Shown: one piece after another, positions 29,778 to 39,758 of the stretch | Numbering within the stretch: position 1 is the stretch's first letter | How the letters are laid out: the number at the start of each line of letters is the position of its first letter | From: Limimonas halophila | Lineage (GTDB): Bacteria > Pseudomonadota > Alphaproteobacteria > Kiloniellales > Rhodovibrionaceae | Assembly: GCF_900100655.1 (NCBI RefSeq) | Contig: NZ_FNCE01000002.1 | Span: 62,001-126,000, forward strand | DNA: 64,000 bases | Reading direction: 5' to 3' | Made by a program: the position numbers and the translations under genes | Notes under the pieces: model-generated | What the model was told of the DNA's origin: nothing | The model's database searches: none | What the model saw: only the letters and a program-made list of their open reading frames with translations

Positions 29778-30995
29778 TCATACGGCGCCCGGGCCGTCGT
29801 CCAGGGGCAGGACCGTCACCGTCTCGCCGGTCTCGGCGGCCGGCGCGTGCGGCGCGCGGACGATCAGGCCGTCGGCCGCGGCCAGCCGCGACAGCATCGA
29901 GCTGTCCTGTCTCGCGAAGGGCGTGGCGACGAGGGCGCCCGTGTCATCCCGGTGAAGCTCAGCGCGCAGGTGGTCGGTGCGCTCGCCGTTCGCGTCCAGC
30001 GGCGCGCCCAGTGCGGCCTGCACCGACGGCGGCTCGCTCGCGCCCAGGCCGGCCAGCACGTCCAGGGCCGGCCGCAGGAAGATGTGCGCGCACACCAGCA
30101 CGGAAACGGGATTGCCGGGCAGGCCGACGACGGGCAGGCCCGCAAGGGACGAGAACATCAACGGCTTGCCGGGGCGCATGGCGATCTTCCAGAAGGCCAT
30201 CTCGGCGCCCTTGGCGGCGAGGACGCTGTGGACGTGGTCGTGTTCGCCCACGGAGGCGCCGCCGATCGTCACCAGCAGGTCGCAGCCCTGCGCCGCGTCC
30301 AGGTGCGCGCCGAGCGCATCCGGGTCGTCGCGGGCGATGCCCAGGTTCACCGGCTCCCCGCCGCGGGCGCGCACGAAGGCCGCGAGGCCCATGCTGTTGG
30401 AGCTGACGATCTGGTTGGCGCCCAGCGGCTCGCCCGGCAGCACCACCTCGTCGCCGGTCGCCAGGATGGCCACGCGCGGCCGGCGGTGCACCGACAGCCA
30501 GGGATGGTTCATCGCCGCCGCGAGGCTGACGTCGCGGGCTGTCAGGCGCCGCCCCGCCGCAAGGCCGCGCTCGCCCCGGGCGAAGTCGAGGCCGGCGGGG
30601 CGCACCCACTTCCCGGCGGGGCTGCCGGTGTGGACCGTGACCCGATCGCCCTCGCGCGCGGCGTTTTCCTGAATGACGATGGCATCCGCTTCCGGCGGCA
30701 CCGGCGCGCCGGTGAAGATGCGCACCGCCTCGCCGGGGGCCAGCGGCGTGTCGCGGTTCGAGCCCGCCGGCACCTCCGCCACGATGCGCAGCTCCGCCGG
30801 CGTTTCGGCGACGTCGGCGCTGCGCACGGCGTAGCCGTCCATCGCGGAGACGGCGCGCGGCGGCTGGTCAACGCGCGCGTGCACGTCGGTGGCCAGCACG
30901 CGGCCAAGCCCGTCCGCCACGCTCACGGTTTCCGAAGGGCAGGGGCGCAGCCCGGCCAGAATGCGCGTCCGCGCGTCCGCGACCGAAAGCATCAC
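29778..30995 (-). CDS. moeA: Molybdopterin molybdenumtransferase
   Basis: MoeA inserts molybdate into adenylylated molybdopterin, the last step of molybdenum cofactor synthesis. The 405-residue protein shows the four-domain pattern: domain I-II with [15 protein letters not shown] near residue 48 and [18 protein letters not shown] near 88, domain III with [20 protein letters not shown] and [14 protein letters not shown], then [20 protein letters not shown] and a C-terminal beta domain. Its ATG shares four bases with the moaC stop, so the two are translationally coupled, at the distal end of the trpG-trpD-trpC-moaC-moeA operon. Confidence 0.95.
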   Translation of the reverse strand: MMLSVADARTRILAGLRPCPSETVSVADGLGRVLATDVHARVDQPPRAVSAMDGYAVRSADVAETPAELRIVAEVPAGSNRDTPLAPGEAVRIFTGAPVPPEADAIVIQENAAREGDRVTVHTGSPAGKWVRPAGLDFARGERGLAAGRRLTARDVSLAAAMNHPWLSVHRRPRVAILATGDEVVLPGEPLGANQIVSSNSMGLAAFVRARGGEPVNLGIARDDPDALGAHLDAAQGCDLLVTIGGASVGEHDHVHSVLAAKGAEMAFWKIAMRPGKPLMFSSLAGLPVVGLPGNPVSVLVCAHIFLRPALDVLAGLGASEPPSVQAALGAPLDANGERTDHLRAELHRDDTGALVATPFARQDSSMLSRLAAADGLIVRAPHAPAAETGETVTVLPLDDGPGAV

Positions 30996-31471
30996 GCCGC
31001 CTCGTAAGTTCCCGATTTGCCGCCGCTTTTGTGCACCAGCCGGATGTCGCCGATGCGCATGCCCTTATCCACCGCCTTGCACATGTCGTAGATGGTCAGC
31101 GCGGCCACGGACACGGCCGTCAGCGCTTCCATCTCCACACCGGTCTGGGCGGCGATGCGACAGGTGGCCGTGATCTCCACGGCGTCCGCGTCCTCGGCGA
31201 GGTGCAGGTCCACGTCCGCCGAGGACAGGGGCAGGGGATGGCACAGCGGGATCAGCTCGGCCGTGCGCTTGGCGCCCATGATGCCGGCGAGGCGTGCCAC
31301 CGAGATGACGTCGCCCTTTTCCACGCCGCCTGCGCGGATCGCCTCCACCGTGTCGCGGGCCATGTGCACGCGGCCCTTGGCGGTGGCCGTGCGCTGGGTC
31401 GTGGCCTTCGCGCCCACGTCCACCATGCGGGCGCTGCCCTGCTCGTCGAGGTGGCTGAAGCCGCCGCTCAT
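30992..31471 (-). CDS. moaC: Cyclic pyranopterin monophosphate synthase
   Basis: MoaC, acting after MoaA, forms cyclic pyranopterin monophosphate in molybdenum cofactor synthesis. The 159-residue product has [18 protein letters not shown] near residue 15, [19 protein letters not shown] near 68 and the C-terminal [23 protein letters not shown] motif with KSGGKSG. ATG 31471 gives the standard N-terminus ([12 protein letters not shown]) and overlaps the trpC stop by four bases; a longer in-frame opening from 31633 lies within trpC and is not conserved. The gene is coupled at both ends, linking tryptophan and cofactor genes. Confidence 0.95.
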   Translation of the reverse strand: MSGGFSHLDEQGSARMVDVGAKATTQRTATAKGRVHMARDTVEAIRAGGVEKGDVISVARLAGIMGAKRTAELIPLCHPLPLSSADVDLHLAEDADAVEITATCRIAAQTGVEMEALTAVSVAALTIYDMCKAVDKGMRIGDIRLVHKSGGKSGTYEAA

Positions 31472-32289
31472 TCCGCCGCTCCGGGCTCGGCCGCGGGGTC
31501 GCGGCCCATGATCGTCCGGGTCGCGGCCGCGACGTCGCCGTGCTGCATCAGGTGCTCGCCGATCAGGAAGGCGCGCGCCCCCTCCTCGCGCATGGCGACA
31601 AGGTCGGTGTGGGCGCGCAGGCCGCTCTCGCACACCACCAGCCGGTCCGCCGGCACGTGCGGGGCCAGCGCCCGCGTCGTCTCGGTATCGACCCGCAAGG
31701 TCTTGAGATCGCGGTTGTTGATGCCGATGAGCTGGGTGTCCAGTGCCAGCGCGCGCTCCAGCTCCTCGCCGTCGTGCACCTCCGCAAGCACGTCCATGCC
31801 CCAGCCGCGCGCGGCCTGGGCCAGCTCGCGCGCCTGGGCGTCGCTGAGCGCGGCCATGATGAGCAGCACGCAGTCGGCGCCGAGCGCGCGGGACTCCGCG
31901 ATCTGGTAGGGATCGAGCATGAAGTCCTTGCGCAGCACCGGCAGCTCGACGGCGGCGCGCGCGGCGACCAGGTGGTCGTCGTCGCCCTGGAAGTAGGGCG
32001 CGTCCGTCAGCACCGAAAGGCAGCTCGCCCCGCCTTCGGCGTAGGCGCGCGCCAGCGTCGCCGGGTCGAAATCCCCGCGGATCAGGCCCTTGGACGGCGA
32101 GGCTTTCTTGATCTCGCAGATGAGTGCGAATGCGCCCGCCGTGTCTGCGTTGGCCAGGGCCCGCATGAAGCCGCGCGGCGCACTCGCCTGCCGGGCCGCG
32201 TCCTCGACGGCCGCCAGCGGGCGCTCGGCCTTGCGGGCGGCGACCGTCTCGCGCTTGTCGGCGCAGATGCGCTCCAGCACGTGGGACAT
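31468..32289 (-). CDS. trpC: Indole-3-glycerol phosphate synthase
   Basis: TrpC closes the indole ring from CdRP in tryptophan synthesis. The 273-residue TIM-barrel protein has [21 protein letters not shown] near residue 56, including the substrate-binding lysine and serines; [20 protein letters not shown] near 120; [15 protein letters not shown] near 190; and VCESGL near 220. The length indicates a monofunctional enzyme without a TrpF domain. ATG 32289 begins [20 protein letters not shown]. It is one base after the trpD stop and overlaps moaC. Confidence 0.96.
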   Translation of the reverse strand: MSHVLERICADKRETVAARKAERPLAAVEDAARQASAPRGFMRALANADTAGAFALICEIKKASPSKGLIRGDFDPATLARAYAEGGASCLSVLTDAPYFQGDDDHLVAARAAVELPVLRKDFMLDPYQIAESRALGADCVLLIMAALSDAQARELAQAARGWGMDVLAEVHDGEELERALALDTQLIGINNRDLKTLRVDTETTRALAPHVPADRLVVCESGLRAHTDLVAMREEGARAFLIGEHLMQHGDVAAATRTIMGRDPAAEPGAAE

Positions 32290-32290
32290 C

Positions 32291-33315
<1,025 letters not shown>

Positions 33316-33319
<4 letters not shown>

Positions 33320-33915
33320 GCCGCCGTCTCCGTGTCCGGGGTTCCGCGCGCGATGGTGAGGAAGTTGCGCAGGATGTCGTGGCCGTGCTGCGAGGCGATG
33401 CTCTCGGGGTGGAATTGCACGCCGTGCATGGGCAGCCGGCGGTGCTGCAGGCCCATGATGATGCCGTCGTCCGTCTCCGCGGTGATCTGCAGCGTCTCGT
33501 CCGGAAAGCCGTCGCGCGCCACGATCAGGGAGTGATAGCGCGTGGCCTCCAGCGGCGAGGGCAGGCCGGCGAAGACGCCCTCGCCGGTGTGGCGGATGGT
33601 GCTGACCTTGCCGTGCATGGGCACGCCCGCGCGACCAACATGGCCGCCGAAGGCCTGCCCGATGGCCTGATGGCCCAGGCACACGCCCAGGATGGGAATA
33701 CGGCCCGCCGCAGCGCGGATGAGGTCTAGGCAGATGCCGGCGCGGTCGGGATCGCACGGGCCGGGCGAGAGCACGATGCCCTCGGGCGCCTTGGCGAGAA
33801 TGCCGTCCACCGTGATGGCGTCGTTGCGGTGGACCTCGACGCCCGCACCCAGATCACCCAGGTAGTGATAAAGGTTGTAGACGAAACTGTCGTAGTTGTC
33901 GATCAGCAGGAACAT
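33316..33915 (-). CDS. trpG: Anthranilate synthase glutamine amidotransferase component
   Basis: TrpG supplies ammonia from glutamine to TrpE for anthranilate synthesis; the same family also includes PabA. The 199-residue class I amidotransferase has [20 protein letters not shown] at the N-terminus, the nucleophile cysteine in [16 protein letters not shown] near residue 79, and the catalytic His-Glu in [13 protein letters not shown] near 170. ATG 33915 begins the fold directly. The gene heads the trpGDC-moaC-moeA operon. Its usual partner trpE is 4.3 kb away across the copper block, so it needs its own promoter, for which a candidate exists at 33951. Confidence 0.94.
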
Positions 33916-33950
33916 GCCATCACCGCGCCGGGCCGTGCGTGTCTGCTCGG

Positions 33951-33979
33951 GATATAGCACTCCCGGACGCGGCGAAAAA
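33951..33979 (-). promoter_or_regulatory. Candidate promoter for trpG operon
   Basis: On the minus strand an extended -10 (TG-C-TATATC, hexamer at 33956-33951) is preceded after 17 bases by a weak -35 TTTTTC (33979-33974). It faces away from the copA promoter in the same 133-base intergenic region. Confidence 0.4.
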
Positions 33980-33991
33980 CACCGCGCTGCC

Positions 33992-34012
33992 TTGACCTTC
34001 CAGTGGCTGGAA
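33992..34012 (+). promoter_or_regulatory. MerR/CueR-type operator and -35 of copA
   Basis: TTGACC (33992-33997) is followed directly by the perfect dyad TTCCAG-TGG-CTGGAA (33998-34012), the arrangement of copper-responsive MerR-family promoters in which the regulator binds between -35 and -10. The element ends 36 bases before the copA start and cueR is the second gene of the unit. The -10 is not obvious: the base run expected after a 19-base spacer (34017-34022) is a poor match. Confidence 0.65.
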
Positions 34013-34048
34013 TCCCCACCTGCCGGTCAGCATGGAAGGATGTGGCCC

Positions 34049-36583
34049 ATGAGTGCAGCCAGCGAAGCAGCCCCCGCCCCGCGCCAGCCCCTGACGCTGC
34101 CCGTCCAGGGCATGTCGTGCGGCGGGTGCGCCAAGACCGTCCAGCGCCACCTCGCCGAGGTGCCGGGCGTCGCCTCGGTGCGCGTCGATCACACCGAGGG
34201 CGTGGCGCGGATCGAGCCCGACGGCGCCGGTCCCGCGCGGGATGCCCTGGAGGCGGCCGTGCGCGAGGCGGGCTATAGCGTCGGCGACGCGGGCGCGGAA
34301 GCCCCGGCGGTGACCGCCGACGCGCCGGCAGAAGCGCCCCGATCCGGCGCGCACGCGGCCCGTGTCGCCCAGGGCGTGCACGAGCTGACGGTCCAGGGCA
34401 TGTCGTGCGCCTCCTGCGTGAACCGCATCGAGACGGCGCTGAGCGAGGTTCCGGGCGTGCGGCGGGCTTCGGTGAACCTCGCGAGCAAGTCGGCGCGGGT
34501 CGAGGCCGCCCCCTCCGTCACGCCCGAGCAGCTGACGAGCGCGGTTCGCGAGGCCGGCTACGACGCCAAGCCCGCCGGGAGCACCGGCAGCGCGGCGTCG
34601 GCCGCCGCCCGCGAGGACAGCGGCGCGTGGACGGAGTGGCTGCTGTTCGCGGGGGCGGCGCTGCTGACGCTGCCGCTGATGGCACAGATGCTGTTCCCGC
34701 TCGTCGGGATTCCGGGGCACCTGCCGCCGCTGCTGCAGCTGGCGCTGGCGCTGCCGGTGCAGGTGGGCGCGGGCTGGCGCTTCTACCGCACGACGTGGAA
34801 GGAGCTGAAGCGCCGCTCGGTGAACATGGACACCCTGGTGGCGCTCGGCACCTCCGCCGCCTTCGGCTTGAGCCTCTTCCACACCGTGACGCTCGGCGAC
34901 GCCATGATCGCCTGGGGCGCCGGCGGCGGGCTGTACTACGAGGCCGCCGCGGCCGTGGTCACGCTCGTCCTGCTGGGGCGTATTCTGGAAACCCGCGCCA
35001 CACAGCGGGCCGGTGCCGCCGTCGCCGCGCTGGCGGCCCTGCGGCCGGACACCGTGCGCGTCGTGCGCGACGGCGAAACCCAAACCATCCGCGTGGACGA
35101 TGTGGCGCTCGGCGATCTCGTCCTCGTGCGCGCCGGCGAGCGCGTGCCCGTCGACGGTGTCGTGCGCGACGGCGAGAGCCACGCCGACGAAAGCCTCGTC
35201 ACGGGCGAGAGCAAGCCGGTGGCAAAGGCGGCGGGCGATGCGGTCGTCGCCGGCTCCATCAACAACGACGGCCTGTTGCGCATCGAGGCCACGGCCGTGG
35301 GCGCGGGCACCACGCTGGACCGCATCATCGACCTGGTCCGGGCCGCGCAAGCGTCCAAGCCGCCGGTGCAGCGGCTGGTGGACCGCGTGGCGAGCGTCTT
35401 CGTCCCCGCCGTCATCGCGGTTGCCGTCGTGACCGGAGCCGGTTGGGCCATTGCCGGGGCCGGCGCCGAGGTCGCGTTGCTCAACGCCGTGGCGGTGCTC
35501 GTGATCGCGTGCCCCTGCGCGCTCGGGTTGGCGACGCCGACGGCGGTGATGGTCGGCACGGGCGTGGCCGCGCGGAACGGTGTGCTGATCCGCGATGCGG
35601 CCTCGCTGGAAGCGGCGCGCGGCGTGACCACGGTGATCTTCGACAAGACGGGCACGCTCACCGAGGGCCGCCCGTCCGTCCGCGCCGTCGAGCCGGTGGA
35701 CGCTGAGCGCGACACCCTGCTGCGCCTGGCCGCCTCGGCGGAGCAGGAGAGCACGCACCCGCTCGCGAGCGCCGTCGTGGCGTACGCGCGCGATGCCGGG
35801 ATCACGCCGGGCGCGCCGGAAACGGTCACCACCACCGCTGGGAAGGGCATCGTCGCCCGCGTCGAGGGCCGGACGCTCGTGCTCGGCAATGCCGCGCAGA
35901 TGGCGGCGTACGGCGTTCCCACCGAAGCCGGCGAGGCCACGGCGCAGCAGCACGGCGATCGGGGCTGGTCGACGATCTGGGTCGGCGAGGCCGGCGAGGG
36001 CGGTGACCGAAAGCTGCTCGGCCTTCTGGGCGTGGGCGACGCGCTCAAGGACGGCGCGGCCGAAGCCGTCGCGGCGATCAAGGACCTGGGCCTGACACCG
36101 GTGATGCTGAGCGGCGACACCCAGCGCACCGCCGAGGCGGTCGCGCGGGAACTCGGGATCGAGCGGGTGCTGGCGGGCGTGCTGCCCGACGGCAAGGTGG
36201 ATGAGGTGAAGCGGCTGCGCCGCAACGGCGAGGTGGTCGCCATGGTCGGCGACGGCATCAACGACGCGCCCGCGCTGGCGGCGGCGGATGTCGGCATCGC
36301 CATGGGCGGCGGCACCGACGTGGCCCTGCAGAGCGCCGGCATCGCGCTGATGCGCGGCGACCCGCGCCTCGTCCCGCGCGCCATCGGCGTCAGCCGCCGC
36401 ACCTACGGCAAGATCCGCCAGAACCTCTTCTGGGCCTTCGTCTACAACACCGTGGCCATCCCGGTGGCGGCGGCGGGGCTGCTCAGCCCGGTGATCGCGG
36501 GCGCGGCCATGGCGCTGTCCTCGGTGTCGGTGGCAACGAACTCGCTTTTGCTGAACCGCGACACCCAATCCAGGGAGGCGTGA
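34049..36583 (+). CDS. copA: Copper-exporting P1B-type ATPase
   Basis: CopA pumps Cu(I), and possibly Ag(I), out of the cytoplasm using ATP. The 844-residue protein has two N-terminal heavy-metal-binding domains, GMSCGGC (C24, C27) and GMSCASC (C120, C123), then membrane helices with the transport motif C488-P489-C490. The phosphorylated aspartate is D532 in DKTGTLT, the nucleotide-domain HP motif is in STHPLASAVV, and GDGINDAPALAAADVGIAMG closes the P-domain. The start at 34049 is eight bases after AAGGA; longer in-frame openings cross the operator. cueR overlaps or abuts the 3' end. The neighbouring dyad and regulator indicate copper induction. Confidence 0.96.
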   Translation: MSAASEAAPAPRQPLTLPVQGMSCGGCAKTVQRHLAEVPGVASVRVDHTEGVARIEPDGAGPARDALEAAVREAGYSVGDAGAEAPAVTADAPAEAPRSGAHAARVAQGVHELTVQGMSCASCVNRIETALSEVPGVRRASVNLASKSARVEAAPSVTPEQLTSAVREAGYDAKPAGSTGSAASAAAREDSGAWTEWLLFAGAALLTLPLMAQMLFPLVGIPGHLPPLLQLALALPVQVGAGWRFYRTTWKELKRRSVNMDTLVALGTSAAFGLSLFHTVTLGDAMIAWGAGGGLYYEAAAAVVTLVLLGRILETRATQRAGAAVAALAALRPDTVRVVRDGETQTIRVDDVALGDLVLVRAGERVPVDGVVRDGESHADESLVTGESKPVAKAAGDAVVAGSINNDGLLRIEATAVGAGTTLDRIIDLVRAAQASKPPVQRLVDRVASVFVPAVIAVAVVTGAGWAIAGAGAEVALLNAVAVLVIACPCALGLATPTAVMVGTGVAARNGVLIRDAASLEAARGVTTVIFDKTGTLTEGRPSVRAVEPVDAERDTLLRLAASAEQESTHPLASAVVAYARDAGITPGAPETVTTTAGKGIVARVEGRTLVLGNAAQMAAYGVPTEAGEATAQQHGDRGWSTIWVGEAGEGGDRKLLGLLGVGDALKDGAAEAVAAIKDLGLTPVMLSGDTQRTAEAVARELGIERVLAGVLPDGKVDEVKRLRRNGEVVAMVGDGINDAPALAAADVGIAMGGGTDVALQSAGIALMRGDPRLVPRAIGVSRRTYGKIRQNLFWAFVYNTVAIPVAAAGLLSPVIAGAAMALSSVSVATNSLLLNRDTQSREA

Positions 36584-36588
36584 GCGCG

Positions 36589-37047
36589 ATGCACATCGGG
36601 GAGGCGGCGAAGCGCTCCGGCGTGCCGGCGAAGACGATCCGGTACTACGAAACCATCGGCCTGATCGCGCCCACGCGGCGCACGGCCGCCGGCTATCGCA
36701 TCTACGATGACCAGGCGGTCCACACGCTGCAATTCATCCAGCGCGCCCGCAGCCTGGGTTTTCCGGTGAAGCAGGTGGGGGAGTTGCTGGGGCTGTGGCG
36801 CGACCGGGACCGCAAGAGCGCCGACGTGAAGGCGCTCGCCCGCGCGCAGATCGAGGAGATCGACCGCCGCATCGCCGAGCTTCGGGAAATGCGGGGAACG
36901 CTGGAGCACCTCGCGGCGCGCTGCCACGGCGACGAGCGCCCGGAATGCCCCATCCTGGCGGACCTCGCCGGCGAATCCGCGGGCGGGGACGACGGCGACC
37001 GGGCCGAACCTGCCGGAGCCCGCCATCACGACCCCGCGGTTTCGTAA
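36589..37047 (+). CDS. cueR: Copper-responsive MerR-family regulator CueR
   Basis: CueR activates copper-efflux promoters by bending DNA when Cu(I) is bound. The 152-residue protein has the MerR winged helix (IGEAAKRSGVPAKTIRYYE and IGLIAPTRRTAAGYRIYD), a dimerisation helix near residues 76-110, and the metal-binding loop C112-HGDERPE-C120-PIL, which matches CueR/HmrR sensors of monovalent copper. The last 25 residues are an acidic, histidine-containing extension. ATG 36589 follows GGGAGG by ten bases; the GTG at 36580, overlapping the copA stop, is an alternative. It probably acts on the dyad at 33998 and is co-transcribed with copA. Confidence 0.93.
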   Translation: MHIGEAAKRSGVPAKTIRYYETIGLIAPTRRTAAGYRIYDDQAVHTLQFIQRARSLGFPVKQVGELLGLWRDRDRKSADVKALARAQIEEIDRRIAELREMRGTLEHLAARCHGDERPECPILADLAGESAGGDDGDRAEPAGARHHDPAVS

Positions 37048-37096
37048 CGCGGGCGACCTTGCCATACTACAGCCCGTTCCGAGGGGGCTGAACAGG

Positions 37097-38233
37097 ATGG
37101 CGCAGCGCAAGTCGCGGACGAACCGGTCCCGCGCCAATCGACCCGGGCGGCGGTCGAGCACCAAGACGCGGCGTCCCGGCGGCGCGCAGCGTACGGGCCG
37201 CCTGATGGCGCTGGGCGCGAGCCTCTTCGTCGCCGGCGCCGCGGTGGGCACGGTCGGCGGTTTCGCGCTGCATCCCGACCCGGCGGAGGTTACGCGGACG
37301 GCCCAACGCAGCACGCCGGACGGCGGTGGTTCGTACAGTCAGGCGCCGAACGGCCCGGACAAAGAGGCGTCACCATCCGTCGACGGTGGCGTCGGGAGCG
37401 ATGACCGCGAGCGCCGGACCGCGGGGGTCAAGCCCGAGCGCGCGCCCGACGAAAAATCCGCCGAGGCGCGCGAGCCCGAAGCCGAGCGATGGCAGCACAA
37501 TGCCGCCGCCATGCCGGCGGACGCGGGCGACAAGCCGCGCATCGCCATCGTCCTCGACGACATGGGGCTGGAGGTGGACGCCACGCGGGACGCCATCGAC
37601 CTGCCGTCCCCGATCACGCTGTCCTTTCTGACCTACGCCGAGACCGACGATTTGCACGCGTTGACTGCTTCGGCCCGCCGAGCCGGGCACGAGGTCATGG
37701 CGCATGTGCCCATGCAGCCGTCAAGCGCGTCCGTGGACCCGGGCCCGCATGCGCTGACGCGCGCGATGAGCGGCGATGCCATCCGGGCGAACCTGGCGTG
37801 GGGGCTGGACCGGCTGTCCGGCTACGTGGGCATCAACAACCACATGGGCAGTGCCGCCACGGCCGACGGACGCACGATGCGGCGGCTGATGGCGGAGCTG
37901 GACGACCGTGGCCTGTTGTTCCTGGACTCGCGCACCACCGCCGAGACCAAGGCCATCGAGGCGGCGAAGGGCGCGAGCGTGCCGCACACCGAGCGCGACG
38001 TCTTCCTGGATAACGTCAAGGACCCCGGCGCGATCCGCGAGCAGTTGCGCGAGCTGGAAGCACTCGCCCGGCGGGACGGCAGCGCCGTGGCGATCGGCCA
38101 CCCCTACGACGTGACGATCTCGGTGCTGGCCGATTGGCTTCCGGAAGCGCGCGAGCGCGGCGTCGCTTTGGTGCCGATCAGCGCGGTCGTTCAGGGGGCC
38201 GACCGCCGGAATGTGGCCGCCCTGCCGGAGTAA
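37097..38233 (+). CDS. Divergent polysaccharide deacetylase family protein (YibQ-like)
   Basis: This is a predicted envelope protein of 378 residues. A very basic N-terminus (residues 1-34) precedes one membrane anchor (about 36-55) and a long polar linker; the catalytic-like domain begins near residue 150 with KPRIAIVLDDMGLEVDATRD. Further family landmarks are HEVMAHVPMQPSS, GYVGINNHMGSAATAD and FLDSRTTAETKAIEAAK, with AIGHPYDVT near the end. The fold belongs to the divergent polysaccharide deacetylase group (DUF610), whose substrate is unknown; relatives often accompany cell-division or peptidoglycan genes. It follows cueR by 49 bases and ends 12 bases from the convergent trpE. Confidence 0.88.
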   Translation: MAQRKSRTNRSRANRPGRRSSTKTRRPGGAQRTGRLMALGASLFVAGAAVGTVGGFALHPDPAEVTRTAQRSTPDGGGSYSQAPNGPDKEASPSVDGGVGSDDRERRTAGVKPERAPDEKSAEAREPEAERWQHNAAAMPADAGDKPRIAIVLDDMGLEVDATRDAIDLPSPITLSFLTYAETDDLHALTASARRAGHEVMAHVPMQPSSASVDPGPHALTRAMSGDAIRANLAWGLDRLSGYVGINNHMGSAATADGRTMRRLMAELDDRGLLFLDSRTTAETKAIEAAKGASVPHTERDVFLDNVKDPGAIREQLRELEALARRDGSAVAIGHPYDVTISVLADWLPEARERGVALVPISAVVQGADRRNVAALPE

Positions 38234-38245
38234 CGGCGGAAGACT

Positions 38246-39754
38246 TCAGCGCCCCCGACCGGCGAAGCGGACCGCTTCCTCGGCGGCCCGGATCAGCGCC
38301 CGAGCCTTGTTGCAGCTTTCCTGATACTCGCTTTCCGGATCGCTGTCCGAAACGACGCCGCCGCCGGCCTGGACGTACATCGTGCCGTCCTTCACCAGCG
38401 CGGTGCGCAGGGCGATGCAGGTGTCCATGTCGCCGTTGGCGCCGAAGTAGCCCACGGCGCCGCCGTAGGGCCCGCGGCGCTCCGGTTCCAGCTCGTCGAT
38501 GATCTCCATCGCGCGCACCTTGGGCGCGCCGGACACGGTGCCTGCAGGAAATCCTGCCATGAGCGCGTTCATGGCGTCGCAGCCCTCGGCCAGCTTGCCC
38601 TCGACGTTGGAGACGATGTGGAGCACGTGGCTGTAGGTTTCGATCACCATCTGCTCGGTGACCTGCACGCTGCCCGTGCCCGCCACGCGGCCCACGTCGT
38701 TGCGGCCCAGGTCGAGCAGCATCAGGTGCTCGGACAACTCCTTCGGGTCCGACAGCAGGTCCTCGGCCAGCACGCGATCTTCTTCGGGCGTGCTGCCGCG
38801 CTTGCGCGTGCCGGCGATGGGCCGGATCGTGACGGTGTCGCCGCGCAGGCGCACCAGGATCTCCGGGCTGGAGCCGACGAGCGCGAAATCGTCCAAGTGC
38901 GCGTAGAAGAGGAAGGGTGAGGGGTTGAGCCGCCGCAGCGCGCGGTAGAGGTTGAAGGGCGGCAGCTCGAACGGCAGCCGGAAGCGCTGCGAGGGGACCA
39001 CCTGATAGATGTCCCCAGCGGCAATGTAGCGCTTCGCCGTCTCGATCATCTCGTGGAAGGCCGCGCGGTCCATGTTGCTCGTGGGCTCGGGCAGCGGCGC
39101 GACCGCCTCGCTGCGCTCATGCCGGTAGGGCAGGGAGCGCTCGAAGTCATTGACGGTGTCCGCCAGACGCTCGCGCGCAATGGCCCAAGCTTCCGTCGCG
39201 CTGAGGTCTGCGCGCGGGTAGACCGGCGTAAAGACGGTGATCTTGTCCGCCAGCCGGTCGAACACCGCCGTCACCGTGGGGCGCACGAACATCCCGTCGG
39301 GCACGCCCAGCACGTCGGGATTGGTGTCCGGGATGTTTTCGGCAAGGCGGACGGTGTCGTAGCCCATATAGCCGATCAGCGAGGACGCCATCGGCGGCGC
39401 GTCCGCCGGCAGCTCGATGGCGGACTCGGCGATCAGCGCGCGCAGACTGTCCAGCGGATTGCTGTCCAGCAGCTCGAAGGCGTCCGCGTCGTGGCGAGCC
39501 GAGCGGTTGATCTCCGCGCGTTCCCCGTGACAGCGCCAGACGATGTCCGGCTTCAGGCAAATGAAGGAGTAACGGCCGATGTGCGCGCCGCCTTCCACGG
39601 ATTCGAACAGGAAGGCGTTGGTCTGCCCGTCGGCCAGCTTGAGGAAGGCCGACACCGGTGTTTCCAGGTCGGCGACGAGGCTCGTGTGCACCACCTGCGG
39701 CGTGCCTGCCCGATAGGCGGCGGCGAAGGTGTCGAAGCTGGGCATGACCTCCAT
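38246..39754 (-). CDS. trpE: Anthranilate synthase component I
   Basis: TrpE makes anthranilate from chorismate with ammonia supplied by TrpG. The 502-residue chorismate-binding enzyme shows SSLIGYMGYDTVRLAE near residue 128, YIAAGDIYQVVPSQRF near 240, IRPIAGTRKRG near 310, LLDLGRNDVGRVA near 347, FPAGTVSGAPKVRAME near 400 and QAGGGVVSDSDPESEYQE near 463, the complete catalytic set. The start is four bases after the ppiD stop, so it is probably transcribed from the ppiD promoter. No trp attenuator was recognised. The gene is separated from trpGDC by copA, cueR and the deacetylase gene. Confidence 0.95.
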   Translation of the reverse strand: MEVMPSFDTFAAAYRAGTPQVVHTSLVADLETPVSAFLKLADGQTNAFLFESVEGGAHIGRYSFICLKPDIVWRCHGERAEINRSARHDADAFELLDSNPLDSLRALIAESAIELPADAPPMASSLIGYMGYDTVRLAENIPDTNPDVLGVPDGMFVRPTVTAVFDRLADKITVFTPVYPRADLSATEAWAIARERLADTVNDFERSLPYRHERSEAVAPLPEPTSNMDRAAFHEMIETAKRYIAAGDIYQVVPSQRFRLPFELPPFNLYRALRRLNPSPFLFYAHLDDFALVGSSPEILVRLRGDTVTIRPIAGTRKRGSTPEEDRVLAEDLLSDPKELSEHLMLLDLGRNDVGRVAGTGSVQVTEQMVIETYSHVLHIVSNVEGKLAEGCDAMNALMAGFPAGTVSGAPKVRAMEIIDELEPERRGPYGGAVGYFGANGDMDTCIALRTALVKDGTMYVQAGGGVVSDSDPESEYQESCNKARALIRAAEEAVRFAGRGR

Positions 39755-39758
39755 CGCG

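Noticed and set aside
33896-34048. Longer N-terminus for copA
   Set aside because: The upstream frame runs through the CueR operator and the trpG start region; ATG 34049 has a well-placed AAGGA.
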